The notes under the pieces are model-generated. The model made no database searches, was not told the origin of the DNA, and was given only the letters and a program-made list of their open reading frames with translations. From assembly GCA_009667805.1 (NCBI GenBank), contig CM019063.1:191762661-191826660 (forward strand): a DNA stretch of 64,000 bases, given 5' to 3'. The stretch comes from Leptobrachium leishanense (taxonomy: Eukaryota; Chordata; Amphibia; Anura; Megophryidae). Numbering within the stretch: position 1 is the first letter of the stretch; each line of letters starts with the position of its first letter. The position numbers and the translations under genes are program-made. Of this stretch, positions 11,965 to 24,817 are shown piece after piece.

Positions 11965-12150
11965 CAGGTCTACTCACTAAAATGTGGAACTCAGGACAAT
12001 TGGCAGGAGAAGTGAACAATCTAGACCAAATAGCCGATTTGGAAACTGAGATAAATTGGAGAATTTTTTTGGTTTGTCTGTTTTGACATGGACTTTTCAC
12101 TTCTCCAGTCAATCTCCTGAGTTTCACCTTTCTTTGAATAGACCTGTGTA
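11965..12150. mobile_element. Short palindromic MITE, copy 1
   Basis: The left part (ggcaggagaagtgaacaatc) pairs with the right part (ttcacttctccagtcaatctcc, ending tttcacctttctttgaata). The same element, better preserved, is at 52795-52965. Copy 1 is degraded at its left end. Confidence 0.65.
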
Positions 12151-12264
12151 ACTACTGATATTTTAAAGCCCCCATTTAAATTAAAATATGAACAAATAGA
12201 TGTTAACTTTAATGAAAATTTAGATCTTATGTTTCATCTATTTTTCCAATTATTTTGAAGTGGC

Positions 12265-12465
12265 TCTAGAAAGAAAGAAAAGAGAGAGAGAGAGAGAGAA
12301 AAAAAGAGAGAAAAATAAAGAGAGAGAGAGAAAGAAAGAGAGAAAGAGAGAGAGAATGAGAGAAAGAATGAGAGAAAAATAAAGAAAGAGAGAGAGAATG
12401 AGAGAGAGAGAGAAAGAATGAGAGAAAAAGAAAGAGAGAAAGAGAGAGAGAAAGAGAAGAGAAGG
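12265..12465. repeat. GA-rich microsatellite
   Basis: A tract of (GA)n and (GAAA)n with a few GAATGAGA interruptions. Long open frames across it (Leu/Phe/Ser only) are compositional. Confidence 0.95.
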
Positions 12466-12769
12466 TATGAAATTTATGAACAAGAGACATGGAAAGAGAA
12501 AGAGGGAGAGTGAGGGTCAGTAGTGATGGGAATAAAAGGGAAAAGAAGAAAAAGCAGGTGAGGAGACCAGGAGAGAAGTGTTAACAAACGTGTTTGTTAC
12601 TCCTGCCATTTGGTACATGAAGTTGAAAACAAAAAATATCCCACAGGTCACCCATTTTACATACACACAGCAGTGAATGTTGTACATTATGGCTACATAT
12701 ATGATGTAGAGGTATATTATATGAGAGATACAGGTACATGTGATGGACAGGTATACTCTGTGTGACTGA

Positions 12770-15700
12770 TACATATGGGATCGAATGCTATATTCTGTAT
12801 GAGTGATATATATAGGATGGAATGCTATATTCTGTATGAGTGATACATATGGGATGGAATGCTATATTCTGTATGAGTGATACATATGGAATGCTAAATT
12901 CTGTATGAGTGATAAATATGGGATGGAATGCTATATTCTGTATGAGTGATACATATGGAATGCTATATTCTGTATGAGTGATACATATGGGATGGAATGC
13001 TATATTCTGTATGAGTGATACATATGGGATGCTATATTCTGTATGAGTGATACATATGGAATGCTAAATTCTGTATGAGTGATAAATATGGGATGGAATG
13101 CTATATTCTGTATGAGTGATACATATGGAATGCTATATTCTGTATGAGTGATAAATATGGGCTGGAATGCTATATTCTGTATGAGTGATACATATGGGAT
13201 GCTATATTCTGTATGAGTGATACGTATGGGATGGAAGGCTTTATTCTGTATGAGTGATACCTATGGGATGGAATGCTTTATTCTGTATGAGTGATACATA
13301 TGGGATGGAATGCTTTATTCTGTATGAGTGATACATATGGGATGGAATGCTATATTCTGTATGAGTGATACCTATGAATGCTTTATTCTGTATGAGTGAT
13401 ACATATGGGATGGAATGCTATATTCTGTATGAGTGATACCTATGAATGCTTTATTCTGTATGAGTGATACATATGGGATGGAATGCTTTATTCTGTATGA
13501 GTGATAAATATGGGATGGACTGCTATATTCTGTATGAGTGATACATATGGGATGGAATGCTTTATTCTGTATGAGTGATACATATGGGATGGAATGCTTT
13601 ATTCTGTATGAGTGATACATATGGGATGGAATGCTATATTCTGTATGAGTGATACATATGGGATGGAATGCTATATTCTGTATGAGTGATACATATGGGA
13701 TGGATAGGTATATTCTGTATGAGTGATACATATGGGATGGAGGGGTATATTCTGTATGAGTGATACATATGGGATGGAATGCTTTATTCTGTATGAGTGA
13801 TACATATGGGATGGAATGCTTTATTCTGTATGAGTGATACATATGGGATGGAATGCTTTATTCTGTATGAGTGATACATATTGGATGGAATGCTATATTC
13901 TGTATGAGTGATACATATGAATGCTTTATTCTGTATGAGTGATACATATGGGATGGAATGCTTTATTCTGTATGAGTGATAAATATGGGATGGACTGCTA
14001 TATTCTGTATGAGTGATACATATGGAATGGAATGCTATATTCTGTATGAGTGATACATATGAATGCTTTATTCTGTATGAGTGATACCTATGGAATGCTT
14101 TATTCTGTATGAGTGATACATGTGGAATGCTATAATCTATATGAGTGATACATATGGAATGCTATATTCTGTATGAGTGATACATATGGAATGCTATATT
14201 CTGTATGAGTGATAAATATGGGCTGGAATGCTATAATCTGTATGAGTGATACATATGAATGCTTTATTCTGTATGAGTGATACATATGGGATGCTATATT
14301 CTGTATGAGTGATAATTATGGGATGGAATGCTATATTCTGTATGAGTGATACCTATGGGATGGATAGGTATATTCTGTATGAGTGATACATATGGGATGG
14401 AATGCTTTATTCTGTATGAGTGATACATATGGGATGGAATGCTTTATTCTGTATGAGTGATACATATGGGATGGAATGCTATATTCTGTATGAGTGATAC
14501 ATATGGGATGCTATATTCTGTATGAGTGATACCTATGGATTGCTATATTCTGTATGAGTGATGCATATGGAATGCTATATTCTGTATGAGTGATACATAT
14601 TGGATGGAATGCTATATTCTGTATGAGTGATACATATGGATGGAATGCTATATTCTGTATGAGTGATACATATGGAATGCTATATTCTGTATGAGTGATA
14701 AATATGGGCTGGAATGCTATATTCTGTATGAGTGATACATATGGGATGCTATATTCTGTATGAGTGATAAATATGGGATGGAATGCTTTATTCTGTATGA
14801 GTGATACATATGGGATGGAATGCTTTATTCTGTATGAGTGATACATATGGGATGGAATGCTATATTCTGTATGAGTGATACATATGAATGCTTTATTCTG
14901 TATGAGTGATAAATATGGGCTGGAATGCTATATTCTGTATGAGTGATACATATGCGATGAATAGGTATATTCTGTATGAGTGATACATATGGGATGGAAT
15001 GCTTTATTCTGTATGAGTGATACATATGGGATGGAATGCTTTATTCTGTATGAGTGATACATATGGGATGGAATGCTATATTCTGTATGAGTGATACATA
15101 TGAATGCTTTATTCTGTATGAGTGATACCTATGGAATGCTTTATTCTGTATGAGTGATACATATTGGATGGAATGCTATATTCTGTATGAGTGATACATA
15201 TGGAATGCTATATTCTGTATGAGTGATACATATGGGATGGAATGCTATATTCTGTATGAGTGATACATATTGGATGGAATGCTATATTCTGTATGAGTGA
15301 TACATATGGAATGCTATATTCTGTATGAGTGATAAATATGGGATGGAATGCTATATTCTGTATGAGTGATACATATGGGATGCTATATTGTGTATGAGTG
15401 ACAAATATGGGATCGAATGCTATATTCTGTATGAGTGATACCTATGGAATGCTATATTCTGTATGAGTGACAAATATGGAATGCTATATTCTGTATGAGT
15501 GATACATATGGAATGCTATATTCTGCATGAGTGATACATATGGGATGGATAGGTATATTCTATATGAGTAATACATATGGGATGGAATGCTTTATTCTGT
15601 ATGAGTGATACATATGGGATGGAATGCTTTATTCTGTATGAGTGATACATATGGGATGGAATGCTATATTCTGTATGAGTGATAAATATGGGATGGAATG

Positions 15701-18700
15701 CTATATTCTGTATGAGTGATACATATGGGATGGATAGGTATATTCTGTATGAGTGATACATATGGGATGGAATGCTTTATTCTGTATGAGTGATACATAT
15801 GGGATGGAATGCTTTATTCTGTATGAGTGATACATATGGGATGGAATGCTTTATTCTGTATGAGTGATACATATGAATGCTTTATTCTGTATGAGTGATA
15901 CCTATGGAATGCTTTATTCTGTATGAGTGATACATGTGGAATGCTATATTCTATATGAGTGATACATATGGAATGCTATATTCTGTATGAGTGATACATA
16001 TGGGATGGAATGCTATATTCTGTATGAGTGATACATATTGGATGGAATGCTATATTCTGTATGAGTGATACATGTGGAAAGCTATATTCTGTATGAGTGA
16101 TACAAATAGGATGGATAGGTATATTCTGTATGAGTGATACATATAGGATGGAATGCTATATTCTGTATGAGTGATACATATCGGATTGAATGTTTTATTC
16201 TGTATGAGTTATACATATAGGATGGAATGCTATATTCTGTATGAGTGATACAAATAGGATGGATAGGTATATTCTGTATGAGTGATACATATAGGATGGA
16301 ATGCTATATTCTGTATGAGTGATACATATGAATGCTTTATTCTGTATGAGTGATACATATGGGATGGAATGCTATATTCTGTATGAGTGATAAATATGGG
16401 ATGGAATGCTATATTCTGTATGAGTGATACATATGGGATGGATAGGTATATTCTGTATGAGTGATACATATGGGATGGAATGCTTTATTCTGTATGAGTG
16501 ATACATATGGGATGGAATGCGTTATTCTGTATGAGTGATACATATGGGATGGAATGCTATATTCTGTATGAGTGATACATATGAATGCTTTATTCTGTAT
16601 GAGTGATACCTATGCAATGCTTTATTCTGTATGAGTGATACATGTGGAATGCTATATTCTATATGAGTGATACATATGGAATGCTATATTCTGTATGAGT
16701 GATACATATGGGATGGAATGCTATATTCTGTATGAGTGATACATATTGGATGGAATGCTATATTCTGTATGAGTGATACATGTGGAATGCTATATTCTGT
16801 ATGAGTGATACAAATAGGATGGATAGGTATATTCTGTATGAGTGATACATATGAATGCTTTATTCTGTATGAGTGATACATATGGGATGGAATGCTTTAT
16901 TCTGTATAAGTGATAAATATGGGATGGAATGCTATACTCTGTATGAGTGATACATATGGGATGGAATGCTTTATTCTGTATGAGTGATACATATGGGATG
17001 GAATGCTTTATTCTGTATGAGTGATAAATATGGGATGGAATGCTATATTCTGTATGAGTGATACATATTGGATGGAATGCTATATTCTGTATGAGTGATA
17101 CATATGGGATGGAATGTTTTATTCTGTATGAGTGATACATATGGAATGCTATATTCTGTATGAGTGATACATATGGGATGGAATGCTATATTCTGTATGA
17201 GTGATACATATTGGATGGAATGCTATATTCTGTATGAGTGATACATATGGAATGCTATATTCTGTATGAGTGATAAATATGGGATGGAATGCTATATTCT
17301 GTATGAGTGATACATATGGGATGCTATATTGTGTATGAGTGACAAATATGGGATCGAATGCTATATTCTGTATGAGTGATGCATATGGAATGCTATATTC
17401 TGTATGAGTGATACATATGGAATGCTATATTCTGTATGAGTGATACATATGGAATGCTATATTCTGCATGAGTGATACATATGGGATGGATAGGTATATT
17501 CTGTATGAGTGATACATATGGGATGGAATGCTTTATTCTGTATGAGTGATACATATGGGATGGAATGCTTTATTCTGTATGAGTGATACATATGGGATGG
17601 AATGCTATATTCTGTATGAGTGATAAATATGGGATGGAATGCTATATTCTGTATGAGTGATACATATAGGATGGAATGCTATATTCTGTATGAGTGATAC
17701 AAATAGGATGGATAGGTATATTCTGTATGAGTGATACATATAGGATGGAATGCTATATTCTGTATGACTGATACATATGGGATGGAATGCTATATTCTGT
17801 ATGAGTAATACATATAGGATGGAATGCTATATTCTGTATGAGTGATACATATGAATGCTTTCTTCTGTATGAGTGATACATATGGGATGGAATGCTTTAT
17901 TCTGTATGAGTGATAAATATGGGATGGAATGCTATATTCTGTATGAGTGATAAATATGGGATGGAATGCTATATTCTGTATGAGTGATACATATGGGATG
18001 GATGGGTATATTCTGTATGAGTGATACATTTGGGATGGAATGCTTTATTCTGTATGAGTGATACATAAGGGATGGAATGCTTTATTCTGTATGAGTGATA
18101 CATATGGGATGGATAGGTATATTCTGTATGAGTGATACATATGGGATGGAATGCTTTATTCTGTATGAGTGATACATATGGGATGGAATGCTATATTCTG
18201 TATGAGTGATACCTATGGAATGCTTTATTCTGTATGAGTGATACATGTGGAATGCTATATTCTATATGAGTGATACATATGGAATGCTATATTCTGTATG
18301 AGTGATACATATGGGATGGAATGCTATATTCTGTATGAGTGATACATATTGGATGGAATGCTATATTCTGTATGAGTGATACATGTGGAATGCTATATTC
18401 TGTATGAGTGATACAAATAGGATGGATAGGTATATTCTGTATGAGTGATACATATGAATGCTTTATTCTGTATGAGTGATACATATGGGATGGAATGCTT
18501 TATTCTGTATGAGTGATAAATATGGGATGGAATGCTATATTCTGTATGAGTGATTCATATGGGATGGAATGCTTTATTCTGTATGAGTGATACATATGGG
18601 ATGGAATGCTTTATTCTGTATGAGTGATAAATATGGGATGGAATGCTATATTCTGTATGAGTGATACATATGAATGCTTTATTCTGTATGAGTGATACAT

Positions 18701-18968
18701 AAGGAATGCTATATTCTGTATGAGTGATACATATGGAATGCTATATTCTGTATGAGTGATAAATATGGGCTGGAATGCTATATTCTGTATGAGTGATACA
18801 TATGGGATGCTATATTCTGTATGAGTGATACATATGGAATGCTATATTCTGTATTAGTGATACATATGGAATGCTATAATCTGTATGAGTGATACATATG
18901 GAATGCTATATTCTGTATTAGTGATACATATAGAATGCTATATTCTGTATGAGTGATACGTATGGGAT
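12770..18968 (+). repeat. 6.2 kb minisatellite, 37-bp unit
   Basis: The unit is ATGGGATGGAATGCTATATT plus CTGTATGAGTGATACAT (37 bp). Shortened variants lack GGATGG or GATGGA. Variants also include CTTTATTC for CTATATTC, GATAGGTATATTC, and ATTGGATGG. The left edge (about 12680-12770) is a decayed form. Blocks of the same variant order recur, for example the unit with GTGTATGAGTGACAAATATG at 15388 and 17332, and catgtggaatgctatattctatatg at about 15934, 16640 and 18246, so longer segments have been duplicated. Most units contain CATATG. Open frames across the array are periodicity, not genes. Confidence 0.97.
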
Positions 18969-19610
18969 GGAAAGCATTCCATATGTATCACTCATACAGA
19001 ATAAAGCATTCCATATGTATCACACATACAGAATATAGCATTCCATCCCATATGTATCACTCATACAGAATAAAGCATTCCACCCCATATGTATCACTCA
19101 TACAGAATAAAGCATTCCATATGTATCACTCATACAGAAAAAAGCATTCCATCCCATATGTATCACTCATACAGAATAAAGCATTCCATCCCATACGTAT
19201 CACTCATACAGAATATAGCATTCTATATGTATCACTAATACAGAATATAGCATTCCATATGTATCACTCATACAGAATATAGCATTCCATATGTATCACT
19301 AATACAGAATATAGCATTCCATATGTATCACTCATACAGAATATAGCATCCCATATGTATCACTCATACAGAATATAGCATTCCAGCCCATATTTATCAC
19401 TCATACAGAATATAGCATTCCATATGTATCACTCATACAGAATATAGCATTCCATATGTATCACTCATACAGAATAAAGCATTCATATGTATCACTCATA
19501 CAGAATATAGCATTCCATCCCATATGTATCACTCATACAGAATATAGCATTCCATCCCATATGTATCACTCATACAGAATAAAGCATTCCATCCCATATG
19601 TATCACTCAT
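18969..19610 (-). repeat. Inverted part of the 37-bp minisatellite, ending at the gap
   Basis: The array switches strand at about 18969 (ggatggaaagcattccatatg). From 19183 to 19610 the variant order is almost exactly the reverse complement of 18540-18968: the unit with the CATACGTATC variant, then CTATATG, then the CACTAATAC variants, then CATCCCATATG, then CAGCCCATATTTATC, and so on. Only a few single-base differences are seen. About 215 bp lie between the arms. It runs into the run of Ns. Confidence 0.95.
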
Positions 19611-19710
19611 NNNNNNNNNNNNNNNNNNNNNNNNNNNNNNNNNNNNNNNNNNNNNNNNNNNNNNNNNNNNNNNNNNNNNNNNNNNNNNNNNNNNNNNNNN
19701 NNNNNNNNNN
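19611..19710. other. Assembly gap (100 N)
   Basis: Exactly 100 Ns, the usual placeholder for a gap of unknown size. The array therefore continues for an unknown length. Confidence 1.
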
Positions 19711-20909
19711 CTGCATTGGAAACCCAGCCGGCATGTACTAAACTGCATCCTCCCCCTGAGAGCAGGTTTGTCAGGAAGGCATCGCACGGCGTTATACAGG
19801 GGATGCTCTATATACAGTCAGGTCTAGGCAGTGAGCAGCAGGTGTAGGGCTCGGTGAGTGTGGCTCCATGACCCGCAATCCTCTGCACACACATAGTGCG
19901 CTCCGGTGTGCGAGTCTCTCCCTCCGCACTTTTCTCTCCACCTCCTCCGCATATAGTGGTTTCCCTCTCTCCCTCCCTGTCTCTCTCCCATTTTCCCTCT
20001 CTCCTGTTGCCTCTGTGTTCTCCTCGCCTTCCTTCCCAAATCTCTCTCCTCCCCTCTCAGCCCCAGTCGTGGGTTCCTTTCCCTCTCTTTCCCTCTCTGC
20101 ATCTCCTTTTTCTCTCTACTTGCCCTCATTCTCCATCCTTCCATCCATCACTTGGCACAAATCTCAGGGCACTTTCTCCATCACCTGTCACCCTGGCAGT
20201 ATCGATTCAGCCACATCCACCTGGGTCTGCTGCCTCCAGCCCCCACTGTGACAGCCTCTGCCTCACTCCAGGTGACAGTCCTCAGCAATCTACCTGCAGG
20301 TTTGCTGTGACAGTCCTGCCCGCAGCATTTAGCACGGTATACTTGCAGTCCCTTAATGTAACAGTCCCTGGCACTCCATACCTGCAGTACCTTTATGTGT
20401 TAGTGCCTAGCACTGCTTGCAGTGTTTTGTGTGACAGCCCTAGCACTCTACACCTTTAGTCCCTTTGTGTGAGCGTCCATAGCACTCTAGACCTGGAGTC
20501 CCTTTATGTGACAGACAGTCCTTAGCTCTCTCTGCCAATGGACTACCCCTAGTACTCTATACCTGCAGTCCCTTTATGAGACAGTCCTTAGCAGTCCCTG
20601 CCAGCAGTCTCTTAATGTGACAATCCCTAGCACTCTATATCTGCAGTCCCTTTATGTGACAGTCCCTAGCACTCTGTCATATGCATGTCTCTCTGCAGTC
20701 TCTCCATGTGACAGACCCCCCTGGAGCAGCCCGTGCTGTCCCTGTGTGACATTGTAGCCGCATGCAGCCCCCCTGGGAGCCTCTGTCAGTGTCAGTCCGG
20801 GGGCTGCAGACCGGTGAGTGTCTCTCGGTGACCGTATCTCGGTGACAGTCACTCCGTATGCTGCTCCTTGGCTCCGTCTGTCCCCCCGGGTGTACTCTCG
20901 CCCGCAGAG
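19711..20909 (+). promoter_or_regulatory. Probable 5' flank / 5' UTR of cabp7
   Basis: This is low-repeat sequence between the gap and the cabp7 start codon, so it should hold the promoter and 5' UTR. A pyrimidine-rich tract (CTCTCCCTCC and similar) runs from about 19908 to 20150. No TATA box or transcription start could be fixed. A CCCGCAG immediately before AGATG (20901-20907) could be a splice acceptor of a first coding exon or simply UTR; the sequence does not decide. Confidence 0.45.
20255..20700. repeat. Degenerate tandem repeat, about 40-bp unit, upstream of cabp7
   Basis: Loose repeats of CTGCAGTCCCTTTATGTGAC followed by AGTCCCTAGCACTCTATAC, about 10 copies with many substitutions and indels. 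It ends about 200 bp before the start codon. Confidence 0.75.
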
Positions 20910-21018
20910 ATGCCTTTCCACCCGGTAACGGCGGCGTTGATGTACCGGGGGGTGTACACCATCCCCGAACTACTCAGAGAGCACTCACCTACTCAACTCC
21001 CCGAAGACGAGATAGAAG
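20910..21018 (+). CDS. cabp7: Calcium-binding protein 7 (calneuron 2), first coding exon
   Basis: CABP7 is an EF-hand, C-terminally membrane-anchored neuronal calcium sensor of the Golgi that is reported to regulate phosphatidylinositol 4-kinase beta. This exon encodes 36 residues plus one base. It begins MPFHPVTAALMYRG, continues VYTIPELLREHSP and ends LPEDEIE. The vertebrate CABP7 N-terminus as I know it has the same start, the same PEDE.E ending and the same 36-residue length. The exon ends GAAG|GTGAGT, a consensus donor in phase 1; the next codon would begin with G, as expected for the Glu that follows in the family. The EF-hands lie in later exons, which I could not find up to 64000. The ATG is the family start. 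Paralogue CALN1 has a longer, different N-terminus (MPFHHVTAGLLYKG internally), so CABP7 fits better. Confidence 0.9.
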
Positions 21019-22450
21019 GTGAGTGAAGAGGGCACGGTGCCCGGGGGGGGGGCTGCTGTGCGCCTGATAATGAGTGACCCAGGGGTGAGCAGGTCAAACC
21101 CTGTATAACACATACTGCACATAGCACTATACAGAGAGTGGATAATACACAACCCCGCGTGGAATAGCAAAAACCATTGATCACACAGAGGTGATCACTT
21201 ATAATCCTGCATATATCAAGGTTTATGATGGGTAGCATGGTGCTTACTGTCAACTGGTGACACAGGGGCCACTGGGTAAATCTGTCTTATATATGGCTAA
21301 CCTTGGGGTGAGTGGTGATGTGTTATATAAAAGGGGCTACATTAGAAGTGACATAAGATCAGATATAACCCTCCATATTGTAATATTGCATGGTGGAGGG
21401 GTGATATTATTATTATTACATAGAGACTTTATCATCATAATGATAATAATAAATAGAGTAGCTGATCCTGGACTGATACATTAAAATTCAACAGATGGAT
21501 TGGTTTTCTGTTTATAAAATGTATCAGCTGGTGAGGACAGACCACAAGCTTGTAATACTAACAATTATTTAGTGGGTGACCTAGGGTCAATCAACAGTAA
21601 TACATATTTCTATATTATAAATGTATATATATATATGAATATAAGTGTATACATATAATACATTCCTACACTGATTCACCAAGGCTACTAACCCTAAGCA
21701 TTTAAATAAAGGATTGTATAGTGGATGACCTCTGGGTGAACAGTCAGTACTATGCTGTTATATGAGGTTATATAGGTGCCTTACTGGCGATTATATACAG
21801 CTTTGCTTATTGCAATGGTTTGAATAATGGCTTACCTGTTGGTGACAAGATAAAGCCCTGTATATAATAACCATTTATATATTTATTGATATCTTGTAAT
21901 CCTATATAGTATAATAAGGACTTAAAGAATGGGTTACCAAGGGCTGGTTCGGTATAACCCCACGGACTATATAAAAGCTATATAATGTGTGTCTTGGAGG
22001 GAGATATTTCTATTCTTATAAATTAAAATAATTTTATATAATGAGTGGTGTATTGGGATAGTGGTCACCAATAGCCAAGATATATGTATTTATACAATAG
22101 ATGACCTGCTGATCCTTATACATAACCTACCTACTTATTGCCATGGATTATATAATGAGAGATACAGGGTAGATCAGTTCTGACGGTACGTACACCATAG
22201 GGTTAATATATTCATCATTAACCAATAGATGATTGCATATAACCCTATCTAGTGTAATCACATGCTATGTGGCCTAGGGGTGATCAGCACACGGTATAAT
22301 GGTATGTAGTAATCTCTATGGAAATGTATAACGCGTGAATGCCCCTCTACATGTATGCTTTGAGAATCAGAGATGTAAATATACAGAATAAATGATATCC
22401 ATGGGGAATGACATAAAAAACCTGTTAATTTGCATGGCTTTGCTTGAGAA
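21019..22450 (+). other. Start of cabp7 intron 1, TATA-rich degenerate repeats
   Basis: Begins with the GTGAGT donor. The sequence shows irregular recurrence of phrases such as ggtgacct.gggt, gatcag and ataaccc..tatata (for example 21060-21100, 21290-21370, 21570-21620, 21720-21790, 22255-22300). It looks like an old, decayed tandem repeat. No coding sequence was seen. Confidence 0.5.
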
Positions 22451-23462
22451 TGATGTCAAGATTTAATAAGGCATGCATTGTGTGTATGCAGCAGGTGTTC
22501 AATCCAGTTGGTGTGTGTCAAGGTGGCCCAAGGTTCTGGTACTGTGCCAGTCTCTGGGAGTGTTAAGCATGTGGTCAGAATTGTATTTGACATACCAGAT
22601 GTTTCCAGTATTTATTGGTGCTCTGGAGTGGTCTGCATGGACATTTTGTACAGTGTGATTGCGAGATTCTCCAAGAACAAAATGCCAACAAAGTTAAACA
22701 TTGTTACCGTTTGGTGTCCCTGTGTGGATTGACATCTCAGCGTTCATGCTTGCGTCAAACACTGAAATAGAAATATAGAAACTGACCACTTGGTACATCT
22801 TTATTTTATTAGCTGCTATAGGCCGCATGGTCACTGCTCCACTTTTTATTCCCAGACCAGTCATCTCCACATCCGAAGAGAATAGATGTCTAATTCCCTT
22901 ACAATAACAACAGTAATAAACAGCTCTGCCCTGCTGCACCTCTAATGCCTTTCCATTGATTTACAACCTTGTAGTTGATCTGATAATTCATTTGATGCTA
23001 TCTTCTTCTGGCTCAGAATAACCTCTTCCATCGATCCTTTTCAAATATAAATATGCTTCCTTATTAATTAAATACCTTAGTGAATACAGCATTCAGATCA
23101 TTCCCTTTCACTGCAGTAGCGCCCTCGCTCATGTTTTCAGATTTAAGTTCTAAATGCTGTCAGGAAGTACATGAAAAATGCTGCCCGGTAGTGTTTAGAA
23201 TTCACGTGACCGTGAAAGCAATCCATCACAATCACAAGATTAACTGATTTCTACTGGCCACACATGAACTCCATATATTTTATGTATGTAATTAAGCATA
23301 ATGAATATTATATCATTAAATGTATCCTCTTAATGACCATATTTTGATCATGAACCTGCCCCCTCTATTTCGTTCCTGCCATAATGAAATTAAATTCTAT
23401 TGTGATGGAAGATCCGAAAAATATGGTTCTTAAAAAAATGATATAATGCTGGAGAACATCAT
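22451..23462. other. cabp7 intron 1, no feature recognised
   Basis: AT-rich unique-looking sequence. No EF-hand coding segment was found on reading the + strand. Confidence 0.4.
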
Positions 23463-23910
23463 GGGGCCCTATTCCATAGCTGGTGCGAACTTAACCAGAG
23501 CTGTTGTAACCTTACCGGAGCCATTATAGGGCTACATTACATACTTGGTGCTAATGTTAGCGCTCACCTGAGTGAGCATTAATGTTAGCCCCGGTAGCCA
23601 CCGCAAATTACAATCCAAACGCTAACGGGTTGGTACCTTGCGCTTTTCAGTTGCGCTCCCTATACTTAGCGCTGCCGCGCGCATCCCGGGGCTTAGCCCC
23701 CGCTAACAATGCAGGAAACTTTTTAAGTGCCTGCATTGTAATTTCAAGGTAACACAGGGGCGCTAGGGAGAAAACTGCGGGTGTAATTTTTTCTCCCTAG
23801 CGTCCTTGTTTTACCACGAATAACGTAATGTAGCCCAAAGTCTATGGGGTTGTTAAGTTTATGACAGCTCTGGTTAAGTTAGCACCAGCTTTGTAATATT
23901 GTCCTATATT
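23463..23910. mobile_element. Nested TIR composite, copy A
   Basis: The outer arms are GGGGCCCTATTCCATAGC, then TGGTGCGAACTTAACCAGAG, on the left and the complement on the right (CTCTGGTTAAGTTAGCACCAG). The inner element is 23529-23836, with perfect 12-bp ends GGGCTACATTAC / GTAATGTAGCCC. The inner part carries short hairpins, for example gggagaaaactgcggg / tttttctccctagcg. No coding sequence. Confidence 0.75.
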
Positions 23911-24002
23911 GAACCTCTTACCAGAATGAAGAATGTACAACCCCTTATTAAAGGTGGCAGAGGTTGAGACTCTACTTTTTGTCATCTAAATAAAAAATCC
24001 TT

Positions 24003-24813
24003 CAGGGTTATTCAAAGAGAATCGAAAAGTCACCGCACGTTCGGTGACTTTTCATGCTCTTCAATTCGTTGCGATTTGGCGATCCCATTTTGGCGACCCT
24101 GCGGTGTATTCAGCAAGCACCACAGGGCTGTCATAATGCAGGGAAAAACCGCCGCAAACCCGCAGAACACTCGGCACAAAACCCGCCGAACGCACACCGA
24201 AACCCGCAAAAATATCTGGATTAACCACATTGAACACACCGGAGAAACCCGAGCAGCCACCGATCACAGCACAGAGCAGCCGCCGGAAAAACCCAACATT
24301 GCAGACAAGTGGAGTGGAAAAAACCAAAACAGTACGCTTGAATGCTTGAAAAGTGAAACGCTGTTTGCAAAGAAACTACAGAACGAAAATGTCTGAAATT
24401 TACATATAAGATCCAATGAATGATAATAAAAAGGGCTGTTACAGAAAAAATGATTTAAAGAAAACAAAAAAAGAAAAATTTTCGCAAAAAAATCCCGAAA
24501 AATGCCTAAAAGATCCTAAAAAATCTATTCGCCTGAATAAACCTGTCGAATGAAACCACCGAACAGCAGGGCAATTCGGCAACTTTTCACTGCTAGTTCT
24601 TGTTCTCTGAATAGACGAAGCATTGCTTCTCTATGGGGATTTCACTGCCCTCGAACAGGCACCGAACAGGCACTGTATGTGCAGGCAATTCGCCAGGATT
24701 TAGTGAACTGCCTGCTCTCTGAATAGCCGAATGGCCAGGAAAGGTAACTGTATGCTGAATTTCACTGTTCAGTTACCTTTCGGCCACAATTCGGATCTCT
24801 TTGAATAACCCTG
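24003..24813. mobile_element. CAGGGTTATTC-TIR element, copy 2
   Basis: Left end CAGGGTTATTCAAAGAGAAT, right end ATCTCTTTGAATAACCCTG. The interior matches copy 1 (hairpins CGAAAAGTCACCGC / GGTGACTTTTC, ttaaccacattgaacacac, and the TTCAGTTACCTTTC end). The flanking triplets CTT and TAT do not match, so one end may have been altered. It is about 811 bp, with an internal deletion relative to 914 bp. Confidence 0.75.
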
Positions 24814-24817
24814 TATG

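Noticed and set aside
12250..12490. Leu/Phe/Ser open frames on the minus strand
   Set aside because: Purely the GA microsatellite read on the other strand.
13372..18484. Open frames with MYHSYRIKHS repeats
   Set aside because: They come from the 37-bp array, which lacks stops in some frames. Three times 37 gives a rotating frame pattern, not selection for coding.
12770..19610. CRISPR-like regular repeats
   Set aside because: Units are contiguous without unique spacers, and the genome is vertebrate.
19868..20459. Ser/Leu/Pro-rich open frames before cabp7
   Set aside because: They follow the pyrimidine-rich tract and degenerate repeat, overlap in two frames and have no recognisable domain.
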